From Paenibacillus albus (lineage in GTDB: Bacteria; Bacillota; Bacilli; Paenibacillales; Paenibacillaceae): a stretch of DNA of 64,000 bases. A program made the position numbers and the translations under genes. This document shows positions 37,289 to 49,799 of the stretch, piece by piece. The notes beneath the pieces were generated by a model that worked only from the letters and a program-made list of their open reading frames with translations, did no database searches and was not told where the DNA came from. Within the stretch, counting starts at the first letter, position 1, and each line of letters opens with the position of its first letter. The stretch covers positions 1,655,501 through 1,719,500 of the forward strand of contig NZ_CP034437.1 of assembly GCF_003952225.1 (NCBI RefSeq), given 5' to 3'.

Positions 37289-39280
37289 TTGACGATAAAA
37301 GAGAAAAGGCTTCGGCCACATTCCCCTATTTCCATGTTAAGTCTGTTATGTAACGGTGGCTTTAATAAAATTGCCAAACAAAAAATTAGAAATGAGTTAT
37401 ACATTCTTCCTAGTACAGATGGTGATCTTTATGCGGATGTAAGAGGTAAATTGGAACCAAAGCATATTTTGACAGTTCCGATTTTACTAAGAACTTTATT
37501 TCATTTGCCGAACCAATATGTGAGGAAAATCGTAAGTTGGTACCCTTTTCGTGCTTTTGGAGAAGGCTTCTCATTCATAATTTCTCCTCCTGAAATTAAT
37601 AGAGGAGTTATATTAGAGGACTCAAAGATTAAAGAATACTTCTACTTATCAGGCTTACCTTACAATAGTTTTTCTATAGTAACCGATAATTATGAAGTAT
37701 TCATGTTGTCTCGAAGAAAGAATGGTGTTTGGGAAGGTTTTGATTGCCTAGTTGATCGGTTTGGATTAATTGGTGGTGAAAGGGTCGGTTTTGCGCTTAC
37801 TGATAAGGGGCAAGTTTATTTTGAAGTGATTAATAGAGATCCTTTTTGGTGGAATTGGGGTGATTTTTTAAATAAGATCCATTTAAGTAAAACATCTGTA
37901 GAGGTCGCTTCTTTACTACAAAAACATGGAATAACGAATGCCAATTATCAGATAAATGAGATCATATTTAAGGGGTTATATGAGTTAGGATTATCATATG
38001 ATCTTTGCCAACAAGTAATTAGGGATTTGAAGGATCTAAATGCAGCAGTCATTAAGTCTAATAGTGATGGGAAACTCGGCGATACAGATGCGGGTGGATA
38101 CGTTACCAGATCATATACGGAAGTGGAGAGGAGGGGGGATAGTACATTTATGGGCTCGACAGAAGATTTGTTGGCGGAATTAGTTAAAAGATTTAATATT
38201 CAAAATGAAGAAAATGAAAAACTACGTGAAGAAAACCGCGAGTTAATTGAAAAAGTAGATGCTTTAGAGAATTTAAAGAAGTCCCCTGGAGAAAGAGAAA
38301 CTCAAGGTTTCAAGGATGCCTTTGGGGAAGTGGATAAGTCACAACTGGAGAGATTTTCGGTACTGTATCAAAAGAACGGCGCGTTATTGACTTACCTTAC
38401 AAACATATTGGCTATGGCAGGCGAGGAAGGCTTAGAAGTCGAAGATTTAGCAGAGCTTGCGTATACACATTATTCAATAAATCAAACCGAATTGGAACGA
38501 ATAATGGAGTTATACCCCTTCTTCATAAGAGCAGGAAGCAATTTCAGTGTGGACCCGAAAAATCATTTGGGGATATTTGCTTCATTATCAAAGAATATCG
38601 ACTCTGTAACTAGTCAAACTACTCAAGAATTATTGGCTATACCTCAAACGGAAATAAAACAAAAACCGGAGTGTTCGGCCGAAGAAATACTGGAGTCGTT
38701 AGATTTGCAGCGATTTATAAATGAAAACTCTGAGGAAGAGATATTTGAGGTTTTAAACGATTATCTTCACTTGTTAATAGAAGAAAAGCGCTATTCAATA
38801 TTAATTGAACTCGAAGCTATGGTTAGGGATTTGTTCTTGATGGATTTGAATTATAATTTATTTTTCAGACGATGCCTCTTATTATTATCCATGGCCTTCC
38901 TTCTTGATAATAACAAAATGAGGTCCGAAGCATATTGGAATAAGTATTTAAATACATGTAAAGTTTTCGATGAAACTGATAGAGAGAACTTGATCCTAGC
39001 GTTACAACTATCGTTTATTCTTGAGACAGATGATTCATTATTTGATACCGTTGGCCGTGAAACAATGGAAAGCTTTAATGGAATTGAATTAGAGCTGTAT
39101 AAACTAGTCTATGATATTAACAATGAAAGCGAGCATTCTCCTGATTTATTAAGAAAATTCGAACGAGCTTCGGATAGCTATACGGAGTCTATTATGACGA
39201 ATAAGAAAAAATATATTGATCTACATCGTGAATACATTGAAACCATTAAGATTTCTATTGAAATGGAAGCGGGGAACTAA
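37289..39280 (+). CDS. Unknown protein in the drmE position of the DISARM operon
   Basis: 663 residues from TTG 37289 with AAGGGGG 8 bases upstream, 13 bp after the DinG-RecQ gene and 2 bp before drmA. The N-terminal 300 residues are mixed alpha/beta, then a coiled coil (about 305-335, NEENEKLREENRELIEKVDAL) leads to a helical C-terminus that may be repeat-like. No catalytic motif seen. Class 2 DISARM loci carry drmE, of unknown function, just before drmA, so this may be drmE. I cannot confirm homology from sequence alone. Confidence 0.55.
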   Translation: MTIKEKRLRPHSPISMLSLLCNGGFNKIAKQKIRNELYILPSTDGDLYADVRGKLEPKHILTVPILLRTLFHLPNQYVRKIVSWYPFRAFGEGFSFIISPPEINRGVILEDSKIKEYFYLSGLPYNSFSIVTDNYEVFMLSRRKNGVWEGFDCLVDRFGLIGGERVGFALTDKGQVYFEVINRDPFWWNWGDFLNKIHLSKTSVEVASLLQKHGITNANYQINEIIFKGLYELGLSYDLCQQVIRDLKDLNAAVIKSNSDGKLGDTDAGGYVTRSYTEVERRGDSTFMGSTEDLLAELVKRFNIQNEENEKLREENRELIEKVDALENLKKSPGERETQGFKDAFGEVDKSQLERFSVLYQKNGALLTYLTNILAMAGEEGLEVEDLAELAYTHYSINQTELERIMELYPFFIRAGSNFSVDPKNHLGIFASLSKNIDSVTSQTTQELLAIPQTEIKQKPECSAEEILESLDLQRFINENSEEEIFEVLNDYLHLLIEEKRYSILIELEAMVRDLFLMDLNYNLFFRRCLLLLSMAFLLDNNKMRSEAYWNKYLNTCKVFDETDRENLILALQLSFILETDDSLFDTVGRETMESFNGIELELYKLVYDINNESEHSPDLLRKFERASDSYTESIMTNKKKYIDLHREYIETIKISIEMEAGN

Positions 39281-39282
39281 AA

Positions 39283-42200
39283 ATGTCACTCAATAGGCTT
39301 CATGAGTTGAAATTATCGGAATATTTGGTTGAAAAAATTACCGAAAAAGCTTCCGGTAAAAATCATAATTATTGCTACTTCGACAGACCTAGAAATAAAT
39401 ATTTCTCAGGTTCATTATCAGTTGTTAAACAGGATGATTCCGGGCAACCAATTGATGACCATTTTAGTAGGCGAATAGCACCTAATGCTGTAGGTATGGA
39501 TATTAAAATAGCTTTCAATGAGGATATCCCGATTATTAAGGTTGCCCCTCAGTTTTCCATATATTACAGGGTTTTTCCCACATTTGCTGAACAGTCGGAG
39601 ATGCTCGAGTTACAAAGTATAGAGCAGGCTGACGAAAATGAAAAAGCAGAAGAAGATGAAGAAAAGGAAAGAGATGAGTTTTTAATTAAATTTAAAAGAC
39701 TGTTAATTACATGTGAACCCATAGATATAAATCTTATGAATGATGTTGAAGAACGAATGCATAAGATTGAATTGGCCGATTATATTGGGGATATACGTAA
39801 TGATCCGGATGTATTTCGTTCGAAAGGTAAGGGTAAACATCAAGTGCCTAGTTTTTCAAATCCTGGAGAATATGATCGGTTTATGCAGGCATTAAAGGAG
39901 AAGTACAGTGACGTGAAACTCCCCGATTGGAATATTTCTCTTCACTTTAAGAAAAAGAAGGTAGAGGACGGTGAATACCAATTATCCGTTCTTCTCCGAA
40001 ACGATACTCCTGATGAAGGCAAAAGCGATAAAAACTACATTGACGGTTATATTTTTGAGGCTCAAATTGAGACGCAATTAGGTTCGAATGAACCGTTATT
40101 TTTGAATTTGATGCAATACCGGAAGACTATAGATATGACAAGACACTAGTTGGTTACGGTCAAAACTGTACCGTCGAATATAACAGCCTGACAAAGACAT
40201 ATAGAACTGAGTTCACCCCAATTTATTATCAAAAGTTGTATGTCACCAGGAACAAGGTAAACGCGGGCTTTAAGGAACTTTCAGAAGATCCGATTCCGGT
40301 GTTGGAAGAAATTTATAGAGCTATGGATAGTTATTATCATAATTGGATTGATCAAGCGAAATTGGACCTATCTGAGATTGATTATGCGATGGCTGAAGAA
40401 AAAGTAATGGAAGGTAAAGAAAAGTTTGCGGATGAAATGCGGAGGTTTAGAAGAGGGATTCAGCTAATTAAAGACGATTCTAAGCCTTTGGTTAGAAAGA
40501 GCTTTATGCTTATGAACGAAGTCTTCAAACGGCAAGATGAGTCCAGAAAGAAGCCGTATATGTCTTGGAGATTATTTCAGATTGTGTATATTGTATCAAT
40601 TATACCGGATATCGTTTCAAGAGAGTACTCGGACGTTGAAAACGATTCTCCGATGGTGGATGTACTATGGTTTCCTACTGGCGGAGGTAAAACAGAAACT
40701 TACTTGGGTTTAGTGTTATTTAACGCCTTTTTCGACCGTTTGAGAGGTAAGAAGGCAGGGGTCACGGCATGGACTCGCTTTGCACTAAGACTCCTAAGCT
40801 TACAACAGATTCAGAGAATCGCCGATACTTTAGGTCAAGCGGAATTAGTAAGGAGAGAAACTGACGGAATAAAGGCATCCGATAATGAGGCTTTCTCTGT
40901 AGGTTACTTGGTAGGGGAAGGTAACACTCCAAATTCTTTAACTAAATATAACGACGATCGCAGATCATATTTTCAACAAAATCCCGATTTGATGCAAAAG
41001 TTTAAAATTATTACGAAATGCCCGTTTTGCAAACAATCTTCCATCTATATGGACATTTTATTTGAAGAAGCAAGGATCGTGCATCGTTGTACAAATCCGG
41101 AATGTAAAGAAGATGTATTACCTATTTTTGTAGTCGATAACGAGATATACCGCTATCTTCCCACAATGATAATCGGTACGGTGGACAAGCTGTCTGCTGT
41201 CGGTAATCAACGGAAGTTTGCACACTTATTCGGCAGAGTGACGCATAAATGCCCGCAACACGGTTTTTTGTCCGTTGGGGAATGTACTGAAAAGTACGGC
41301 TGCAAGTTAAAAAAGACCGACTTTAAACCAGTCGTCTTAAAGGACCCGTCACCTTCGTTACAGATACAAGACGAGCTACATCTACTTAAAGAGGGACTGG
41401 GGACTTTTAATTCCCATTATGAAACATTTATCGATTATATCCAGCAAGAAGCACAGAACGGAGCACGGCAAAAAATAATCGCTGCTACAGCAACAATAGA
41501 AAATTATAACAACCAAATTAAACATATGTATAGGAGAACCGCGCGTCGTTTTCCCGAATCGGGCCCTATATTGGGAGAATCTCTTTATGCGATGACTTTA
41601 AAAGACGAGGTTCACCGCATATTTGTCGGGGTTATGTCCCATAATAAAACCCATATAAATACAATGATAGAACTCTTACAAATGTTTCATAAAGAAATCC
41701 AGACACTTAAGTCAGATCTAAGATTTGTGAACCGGATTAACGGACTCCAAGATCTCTCGGAAAGTGACATTAACAAGCTTCTATTGCTATATGAAGTTTC
41801 TTTGACTTACCTTTTAACAAAGCGCGAAGGTGACCGGCTGGATCAGAGTATTGAAGGACAGGTCACTTCATATCTCCACAGATATAAGTTGAAGGCTCTG
41901 CACAATAAGTCATTAACAGGAAGTACTAATTTTGACGAAGTGGCGGGTATACTTAATTTACTCGAGAATCCCCCGGAGGAAGAGGAGTCGCGTATTACTT
42001 CTGTAACTGCTACCAGTATGATATCTCACGGTGTCGACGTTGCTAGATTTAACTTTATGATTTTCTTCGGGATGCCTACTCAAACTGCGGAGTATATCCA
42101 GTCGAGTAGCCGTGTAGGCCGTTCACACGTCGGTATCGTGTTTGTTTGTTTTAATCCTAATAGGGAAAGAGATCAGAGTCACTACCACTTTTTTAAGAAG

Positions 42201-42650
42201 TATCATGAGTACCAAGACAGGCTAGTAGAGCCAGTACCAATAAATAGATGGTCGAAGTTTAGCATAAAGAAGACATTACCGGGCCTCTTCACTGCAGTTT
42301 TATTAAACATATATTATTATGAGCATCAAAAGAACCTGTACTTCGCTGAAGAAGCTAGAAAGCTGATAGAAGACGGTAAACTAACTGAAGAAAAAGTTAT
42401 CGGTCATTTAAACCTTTCATATGGAATCGGGGATCCCGGAAGCGAAGATTATAAATTTGAAATTGAACAAATGGTTCGTAAGTTCTTCAACCAATTGCGT
42501 AACCCGAAACAAAATTTCACGTCCGATTCAATTAACCCAAAACCAATGAGAAGCCTTCGTGATATTGATGAGCCGGTGGATTTTAAGATCGGTCGTGAAA
42601 CTGACTCGGTATTCAGAACGATCGAGAGAGAGGGACGTAGAAATGGATAG
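39283..42650 (+). CDS. drmA: DISARM helicase DrmA, one frameshift
   Basis: About 1,122 residues across one break: GG at 40121-40122 needs one more G, joining LMQYR to EDYRYDKTLVGYG. Helicase motifs are those of DrmA: WFPTGGGKTETYLGL (Walker A), the RFALRLLSLQQIQR segment, QDELHLLKEGLG in place of a classic DEAD box, then ISHGVDVARFNFMIFFGMP and SSRVGRSHVGIVF. Four cysteines (CPFC, CTNPEC) suggest a zinc site. With DrmB it forms the core DISARM complex that engages foreign DNA. It overlaps drmB by 8 bases. Confidence 0.85.
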
Positions 42651-44468
42651 AGGTAAAATCCAGGTATTATTTCATTTCTTGCCAGGCAAAACTTTTGACT
42701 GGGAAAAAGGGATTGCAATATGCAAAGTGTCTGAAATTGAAGGAAATGAAAATAAAACGATAAGTAAAAAGTATGTCCTTGAAGAGGCGGCAAAGGTAAT
42801 TGGTGGATGGCCGCAAGAGAGACGAAGGTTTTTTCCGGATTTCAAAAATACTGATTCTTATATTTTAGTGGAACCTGAAAGAGTTATTGCGGATGTTTTC
42901 CCGCTTCTGTTTGAATGCAAGGGATGTAAAAGAGTCAAGCAATTCACTAGCGCACAAGATTTCCGTAATCAGGGTAATACTTTAACCTGCAATAAGTGCG
43001 GTCAGGCTATGATTCAAATTCATCATGTATTGGTTCATGAGTGCGGTGAAGTTGCACCGTTATACGTTCCGTCTTGTTCTGTTCATGGAAAAGATGACAT
43101 GATGTTGGACGATAGAGGAAGTCAAACTTACAGCAATTTTAAATGGGTATGTAAGGTTTGTAATAATCCGGTTAATACCGGATTAAATCGTAGTTGTACA
43201 TGTACCTATAAGAATTTAAAAATAAAAGAATGGTTCCGGCAGTCCATAGATCGAGTAGTGCTTATATACCTTTGAACATAACTTTGGTAAATATTCAAGA
43301 CGATAAGTTAGAGGCATTACTAAAAGATGAATGTCATACTGAAATATTACTCGCTGCGCATCTTGGCTTATTTAATCATCCGAATACAAAGGTAGCCGAG
43401 CTATTGACAGATGATAATAGCAGCAGTGCTACACATGTTGAAGAGTTAATGCGGATGCTCCAGTCATTACCTGAGTCTATGAGATCGGGGCACCTGGCAA
43501 TGTTGGAGCAAATGAAAAATGATATTTCAACAAATAGTATTAGCGAACGACAGAGGATTATAAACGATATAAAATTAATCATTAGTGGGACAATTAGTCC
43601 GAGTGCCGTAAAAGAATTGCTTGAATTTGTGTACCCTATGGAGAATTATTCGATAGTGACATTTGAGAAATTAAAGGAGCAATTCATATTAAAATATCCT
43701 GAGGAACTTCCTAGAATAGATAAATATAAAATTGAAGTTACAAAAAGGGGATTTTCTAGAATCGAATTAATTCAAAACTTCCCTATACTCAATGTTATGT
43801 TAGGTTATACCAGACTAGAAAGGGATAAGGATAGTTCGGTCATACGTTCCTTTCCTAATATGGATGGCAAGCAGCCATTTTACATCAACTCTCTAGAAAC
43901 GGAAGCGATAATGTTTACGTTAGATCCTCTGAGAGTGATGGAATGGCTGGAACGGAATAATCTTAATTTTAAATACCAAGGTATAAGAGATACTAAGCAC
44001 GTAAAAGCTTGGTTTGTACAGAACATATCGGAAATAGATAAATTCGGTGAGGTTAGTGAGAAGACTTCAATTTCAGAGCAAGTCATCGGATTGGTACACA
44101 GCATGTGTCATGCTCTGATTCGACAAGCATCAGTATTAAGCGGTTTTGATAGAGGAAGTATGAGTGAATATTTATTTCCTAAGATGCTTTCGTTTGCAAT
44201 TTATGCGAACAGCCAACAGGCTGCTACAATGGGCGGTATGCATAGTATGTTTGAGCAAAGCCTAGAAAAATGGTTACGTGATACTTATACTAATGGTAAT
44301 AAATGTGTATATGATCCCGTTTGTCACGAACATAACGGAGCTTGCCACTCGTGCTTGTATTTAGCCGAAACCAGCTGTCGGCATGCGAATAGGACTCTAT
44401 CGAGAAATTTATTGTTCGGTGGGACCGCTGAGAACCATATGATCGATGTGGGTTACTGGGAGATGTAA
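42643..44468 (+). CDS. drmB: DISARM DUF1998 protein DrmB, one frameshift
   Basis: About 608 residues from ATG 42643, overlapping the drmA stop. The break at the A4 run 43224-43227 is repaired by one A, joining LKIK to RMVPAVHRSSSAYIPLNIT, the normal DUF1998 sequence. A mid-N-terminal zinc cluster (CKGCKRV, CNKCGQA, CTCTY) is present, and the C-terminal DUF1998 domain ends with the Cys/His set HEHNGACHSCLYLAETSCRH. It is the partner of DrmA. Confidence 0.85.
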
Positions 44469-44471
44469 GCT

Positions 44472-45320
44472 ATGGAGATTTATTTATCGATCAGCAAGTT
44501 ACTCGGCGATGATGAACGAATATATGACTTGTTTTTAACGTCAATTAAATATATGGCTATAAAAAAAGGTATGTTTTCTGCAGCCGAGCTCCTGGCATTA
44601 ATGGGTAATCCTCTAAATGAACATAAGATAACCAATATGTTATATGCATTGGAAGCGGAAGGGGCGGTTAAGGAATCTTCGCTCCAAATGGGGAAATATA
44701 GCTTACTTGATGGAAAACAACTTGAAGACATTTTGCAAAAGTCATATTTTTATGGTCAATTTGATTCTACATTCAGGTCCCAATTATTTTCGGAAACCCC
44801 TGTGTTATTAGCCACAGTTCCACAGCATTTCTCACATAACATGGATTTAGAGAATCAAATTGAAGATCTTTTCAGTACAATTCATAAATTAATAACTGAT
44901 TCAAGGGAGGAAATCATTTTAGCGAGTCCCTTCTTCGAAGAAGAAGGGGTAAATATGTTGGCAAACACACTTCAATATGCGATACGTCGCGGTGTAAAAG
45001 TGAAGATCATCACACGTAGAACTTCAGAGAATATAAGTATAATTAAAAAGCTTATTTCCAACATTGATGGAGGTCTCCGAAAAAACCTATTAATCTATGA
45101 ATATAGAGAGAGAATAGAGGGGGAAAGTTTTACTTTCCATGCCAAAGTATTAGTCTCCGATAGGTCTAGAGCTTACTTAGGAAGCGCTAACTTCACTCAG
45201 TACGGTTTTGAAAGGAATATTGAACTAGGTGTCTTACTTAAAGGCAAGCAAGTTATCCCGCTCTATTCTTTATTAAACATTATGCTATCTTCTCGAGGAT
45301 GCACTCCGTTGTTAACCTGA
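44472..45320 (+). CDS. drmC: DISARM phospholipase-D-like protein DrmC
   Basis: 282 residues, 3 bp after drmB. The N-terminal 110 residues are a helical winged-helix-like region. The PLD domain follows with FHAKVLVSD (HxKxxxxD) and GSANFTQYG, a single motif as in other DrmC proteins. In the literature DrmC is part of the DISARM locus but is not always needed for protection. A bidirectional terminator follows. Confidence 0.8.
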   Translation: MEIYLSISKLLGDDERIYDLFLTSIKYMAIKKGMFSAAELLALMGNPLNEHKITNMLYALEAEGAVKESSLQMGKYSLLDGKQLEDILQKSYFYGQFDSTFRSQLFSETPVLLATVPQHFSHNMDLENQIEDLFSTIHKLITDSREEIILASPFFEEEGVNMLANTLQYAIRRGVKVKIITRRTSENISIIKKLISNIDGGLRKNLLIYEYRERIEGESFTFHAKVLVSDRSRAYLGSANFTQYGFERNIELGVLLKGKQVIPLYSLLNIMLSSRGCTPLLT

Positions 45321-45327
45321 AAATAAA

Positions 45328-45354
45328 GAGACCTAAGTGGATATCTTAGGTCTC
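45328..45354. terminator. Bidirectional terminator between drmC and drmMII
   Basis: Perfect 10-base arms GAGACCTAAG (45328-45337) and CTTAGGTCTC (45345-45354). The convergent genes on both sides end within about 10 bases of it. Confidence 0.8.
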
Positions 45355-45358
45355 GGAT

Positions 45359-46558
45359 TTATGTTTGAGCAACTAATTGTTTGGGAAAAAGTCCCGTTTG
45401 AGTTTCTTTTATAAGTTCATTGTATATAAGATCTACTAAAGATTGAGCGAGTTTAACTGGGACCGCATTACCAATTTGAGTAGCGATGTTTTCGGTAGAA
45501 CCTTCGTTAGCATTTCCACCAGATTTTCCGGTAAATTTATAATGATAGGGAAACGTCTGAATTAATGCAGCTTCTCTCATGCTAATTGCTCTATCTTCTT
45601 CTGGGTGTCCAAAACGTCCTTTTGTATAGGCTAAACACCCGCATGTTATGGTAGGAGCATAACTGTCGAAATTCATTCTTCCATAAACATCTCCAAAACT
45701 AACGTTTGACTTTTTATGACATTCCAACGATAACTGCTCTTCTTTCCAATCGGAACGACTACCTCCGTTTTGAGGAGTAGCCTGGATTCTAACTAGGTTA
45801 TCAGGGGAAAGATTTCTACATCTATGTAGTTTATCTTTTTCATCCGCTCCACCAGCTTCTAATTTAGATAAATTGTACGGCTCCAGATGCTTCCTTATAG
45901 TAGGGGCTTTTTCTGTTATAGGCCATAACGGAAGCGGATTAGTTACATATGGTATTCCCTTAACGGATTCTTTAATAATTGCATGGGTATTCGGGAATTC
46001 ATTTATTTTTTTTCCTATAAGAATCATTCTTTTTCTGTGCTGTGGAACCCCGTAATTAACGGCATCTACAACTTCAAAGCGTAGGTGATATGAGGGACGC
46101 TTTAAATCTTTTTTGTGACCCTCAGCACTTAAATTAGTGAGAAGGGACAGGAAAATATGAAATATTTTGAAGTTAACTATATTATCGACGTTTTCAAATA
46201 GGATATAATTAGGTTGATATATTTTTGCGACTCTAATTACTTGCATTATAAGTTTATTGCGATCATCGGAATTAGTAACACTTTTCTTACGGCTATGTCT
46301 TGAGAACCCTTGACACGGTGGTGTTGCAACGAGAAGGTCCAGATTTGAACCATTTAGTTTTTTATTTATCTTGTTCCATTTCTTTTTCTTGACTTTTCGT
46401 ATATCTTTCACTAACAGGTGGTCGCTACCGTGATTAAGTGCATAAGTACTCGCAATAATCTTGTCGAACTCAACGGCACATTTTATATCAAAGTGTTTTT
46501 TTAACGCTTCGGATACCCCGCCGGCTCCGGAAAATAAATCAATAGCTGAAAATTTCAC
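45359..46558 (-). CDS. drmMII: DNA (cytosine-5)-methyltransferase, DISARM DrmMII
   Basis: 399 residues from GTG 46558. The C5-methyltransferase motifs are complete: DLFSGAGG (I), ATPPCQGFSRHS (IV, catalytic Cys), ENVDN (VI), QHRKRMILIG (VIII) and IGNAVP (X). It would mark host DNA so that DISARM spares it. It is encoded opposite to drmABC and convergent with drmC, and divergent from the kinase-like gene at 46,657, so methylation and restriction are under separate promoters. Confidence 0.9.
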   Translation of the reverse strand: MKFSAIDLFSGAGGVSEALKKHFDIKCAVEFDKIIASTYALNHGSDHLLVKDIRKVKKKKWNKINKKLNGSNLDLLVATPPCQGFSRHSRKKSVTNSDDRNKLIMQVIRVAKIYQPNYILFENVDNIVNFKIFHIFLSLLTNLSAEGHKKDLKRPSYHLRFEVVDAVNYGVPQHRKRMILIGKKINEFPNTHAIIKESVKGIPYVTNPLPLWPITEKAPTIRKHLEPYNLSKLEAGGADEKDKLHRCRNLSPDNLVRIQATPQNGGSRSDWKEEQLSLECHKKSNVSFGDVYGRMNFDSYAPTITCGCLAYTKGRFGHPEEDRAISMREAALIQTFPYHYKFTGKSGGNANEGSTENIATQIGNAVPVKLAQSLVDLIYNELIKETQTGLFPKQLVAQT

Positions 46559-46656
46559 ATGGTACCCCCAAAAAAAATGATATGATATATATTTTATCGT
46601 ATAGCACCGGCTTATGAAAAGCTATTTTTATAGGAAAAAAGAAGGAAGGTGAGCCC

Positions 46657-49600
46657 ATGTCAATTAATAAATTTCGAACTAAAGCAAGAGCCATTGAACT
46701 GTTGGGACGCAAACAAATTAGGGATGATATAACAGCGTTGATTGAGTTGATGAAGAACTCTTATGATGCAGATGCAGAATCTGTGACCGTTCTTTTTGAT
46801 AATTTAGGAACAGATCAGTCGTATATTATCATGTACGATGATGGTCACGGAATGCTCGAGAATGATGTAGTAAATAAATGGTTGGTCTTAGGGACTGACT
46901 CTAAGAAGAAGGATAAGAAGCATAAGATTTCAAATATAAAGAAAAGACCGTTAATGGGAGAGAAAGGTATTGGCAGGTTGGCATCAGCTGCACTTGGTGA
47001 GCAGTTATGGATGTTTACAAAACACTCGAGTCAAGATTGGCATTCACTTTACCTAAATTGGAATTTATTTGAGATTCCAGACCTATATCTCGAGGATGTT
47101 AATATCCCATTGTTCTTTAATGGTCATCCAAATGAGATTATTTCCGAAAAGTTTCTAGAATCTATGATGAATATTCAATTAGACAATCTCAAAAATAATA
47201 TTTGGTACGATAGCAATGGTGTTGTTAAGGAACAGTACAGAGATGTTTATTTTAGGATAAAGCAGCAAGTTGAGAGATGCCTGATACCAATAGCTCAATT
47301 AGCTGAGATTATTCACTCCATCGACGAAATCTCACAAGGAACTATTCTTGTGATTCAAGATTTACGACATTCATGGGGGAAGTCTTTGATGATTCCGGAA
47401 ATAGATCTGAAAACTATATGGCTACCCAAAAGTATAATCGCCTTGGGTCGTTTGTTGATAGCTTTAATAATACCGCCAATGATTTTACTATAGAAATTAT
47501 TGCTAACAATCAAAAGGCACCTTTTAATCATTTTATTGATGATGAACTGCACAACTTATTTGATCTAAAAATTAAAGGTGAGATAATAGAGGGGAAATTT
47601 TACGGTCAGTTATTCGCGCCCAACGGGGATCTTGAATTACTCAAAGAATGCAATTTAGACTTTAAAAACGGAATAGATGTCACCTCAGGGATTACCAATC
47701 CAGTTGGGAATTATTGCGGTCCAATAAAATTGGAATTATGTCACTACGAAAAGAACGCTAGGAACTCAGGTTTAACTTCTGAGCAGATAGAATTATTAAA
47801 CTCGAGAATAGATTACATAGGTGGATTAAAGGTATACAGAGATAATGTAAGGATTCTTCCTTATGGAGACCCAGAAAATGATTTTCTGAATCTAGAGCAA
47901 AGCAGATCGAAAAATGCTGGTAGGTATTTATTCAGTCATCGAAATCTTTTTGGCAAAATCGAATTAACTTCCGAAAACAATCCTTTTCTAGAAGACAAGT
48001 CTAGTCGAGAAGGATTGATTGAAAATAATCAGTATCACTACTTTGTTAAAGTACTGCAAAATTTGTTGTTTACCGTAGCAGTAGATTATGTTACTAGTTC
48101 ACGAAAATCGTCAAAGGGCCTTCGCGATACCTATCTTGCATACAATAATCTACAACATCAGTTGAAAGAGGAAAAAAATGCAACACTCTTAAGAGAAGAG
48201 GCTGAAAGCAAGGAGGAAGTAAAACAATTAAAGTTAGCTTTTAAAGAGAAACAAAAGCAATTTTATAAAATAAAAAATGAACGACTGACATTTAATCTAC
48301 CCAAGCTCCCGTCTACATTGACATATGACATGATACAAGGAGCGTATACAGATTATTTGTCTAGAAAAGCATCATTCACTGAACAGTTAGATTACAATAA
48401 AAAATTATTAACCGTCGAAATAAATCCAAGAATACAACCTTCAATGGATGAAGAAGATATTCTAGAAGTAATGACACATAATCAAGAGGTATCCTCATTT
48501 ATAATTACTGCTGAACTGGACTTTGATAATAACTGTGATAAGTTCCAAAGCGATTATAAGAATTTATTGCTCCATTGGGAGAACAAATTTTATGATACTT
48601 TAAATCTGAATTTCAAGAATTTTATTGCGGATAACGAGACACGACTAAATAAATTGAATCAGAGAGTAATTTCTTTAAGAAATAAGAGCATATGCACCAT
48701 TAATGAAGCAAACGAATCTGATACAGATAGAGATCAGTACTCGATAGAAATTATTAATCGTATTGGTCAACTTAAAAGCCAAACTCTTTTGAGGTGTGAA
48801 GAAAAGTTAAAAGGGATTACTGATCTCTTAACTGGTGTTAATTTTAAGATTGAAGGTTTAAAGAAAACCGAGGTTCACAACATTGAGATTTCTGAATTAA
48901 AGGCTCAATATACAATAATTGAAGATAAAATTCAATTGTATGAATCAGAAGAGCTACCTGTTATCAGGGAACAGTATAAGCTGGAAATTAATGATTTGAT
49001 CGTACAATTTGCGGAAACTATTCTTTCGGAACACCAAACGAAAAGTTACAATGAAACCGACAAAATTATCGGTATACTTAAAGAAGAGAATACTAAGCTA
49101 CTAAGGGAAAATGAGATTTTAACGGATTTGGCTAATATCGGTATGGCAGCGGAAATTGTGAATCATGAATTCAATCAGCTGATGACTAACGTTGAAGACG
49201 GTATTAGTAATATTAAAAATGCCAATTTAAGTTCCATCCAGAATTATTGGGTTAAGCAAATCGAAGCGGGGTTTAGGGCTATAAGTACAAAACATAGTCA
49301 GTTATCCCCTATGTATCGTAGTAACCATTTAAGTCGAAGAAGGATAAATGTGCGTAATTTAATCAATGATATATTGAATTTCTTTAGTTCAAGACTTAAC
49401 CAAGCTCACATAAGAGTTGATAACAAAATAGAAGATGATTATTTTCTTTTACTATCTACATCTAAGATATATCCCGTGATATCTAATTTAATTGATAACT
49501 CAATCTATTGGATGCTTAATAAGAATGATAGAGTTATTTTATTCAGGAGTAACTCAGATAAAAATACAATTTATTTAGAGGATAGCGGACCTGGCATATC

Positions 49601-49799
49601 ATCAAGGGATGCGGATAAAATCTTTAATCCATTCTTCACAAAAAGGACCGGAGGACGTGGTTTAGGACTGACAATAGTTAAGAAAGTGCTTGAATCACAA
49701 AAACACCAAATAACTTTAATTGAAGATAGAAAAGATAAACACCTAGACGGTGCATGTTTTGAAATTACTTTTGACGAGAAAGCTAGGGTGAATCAATAA
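46657..49799 (+). CDS. Double-GHKL protein: Hsp90/MutL-like ATPase plus histidine kinase core, one frameshift
   Basis: About 1,047 residues. The G5 run at 47375-47379 needs one more G; then DLRHSWG continues into EVFDDSGNR. The N-terminal ATPase has the N-box LIELMKNSYDADA, MYDDGHGM and GEKGIGR, like Hsp90/MutL/MORC ATPases. A long helical, partly coiled-coil middle (about 500-790) follows. The C-terminus is a histidine kinase: EIVNHEFNQ (likely phospho-accepting His), NLIDNSIYWM, LEDSGPGI and GGRGLGLTIVKK. No transmembrane segment, so it is cytoplasmic. It is coupled to a receiver-like gene. Confidence 0.75.
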
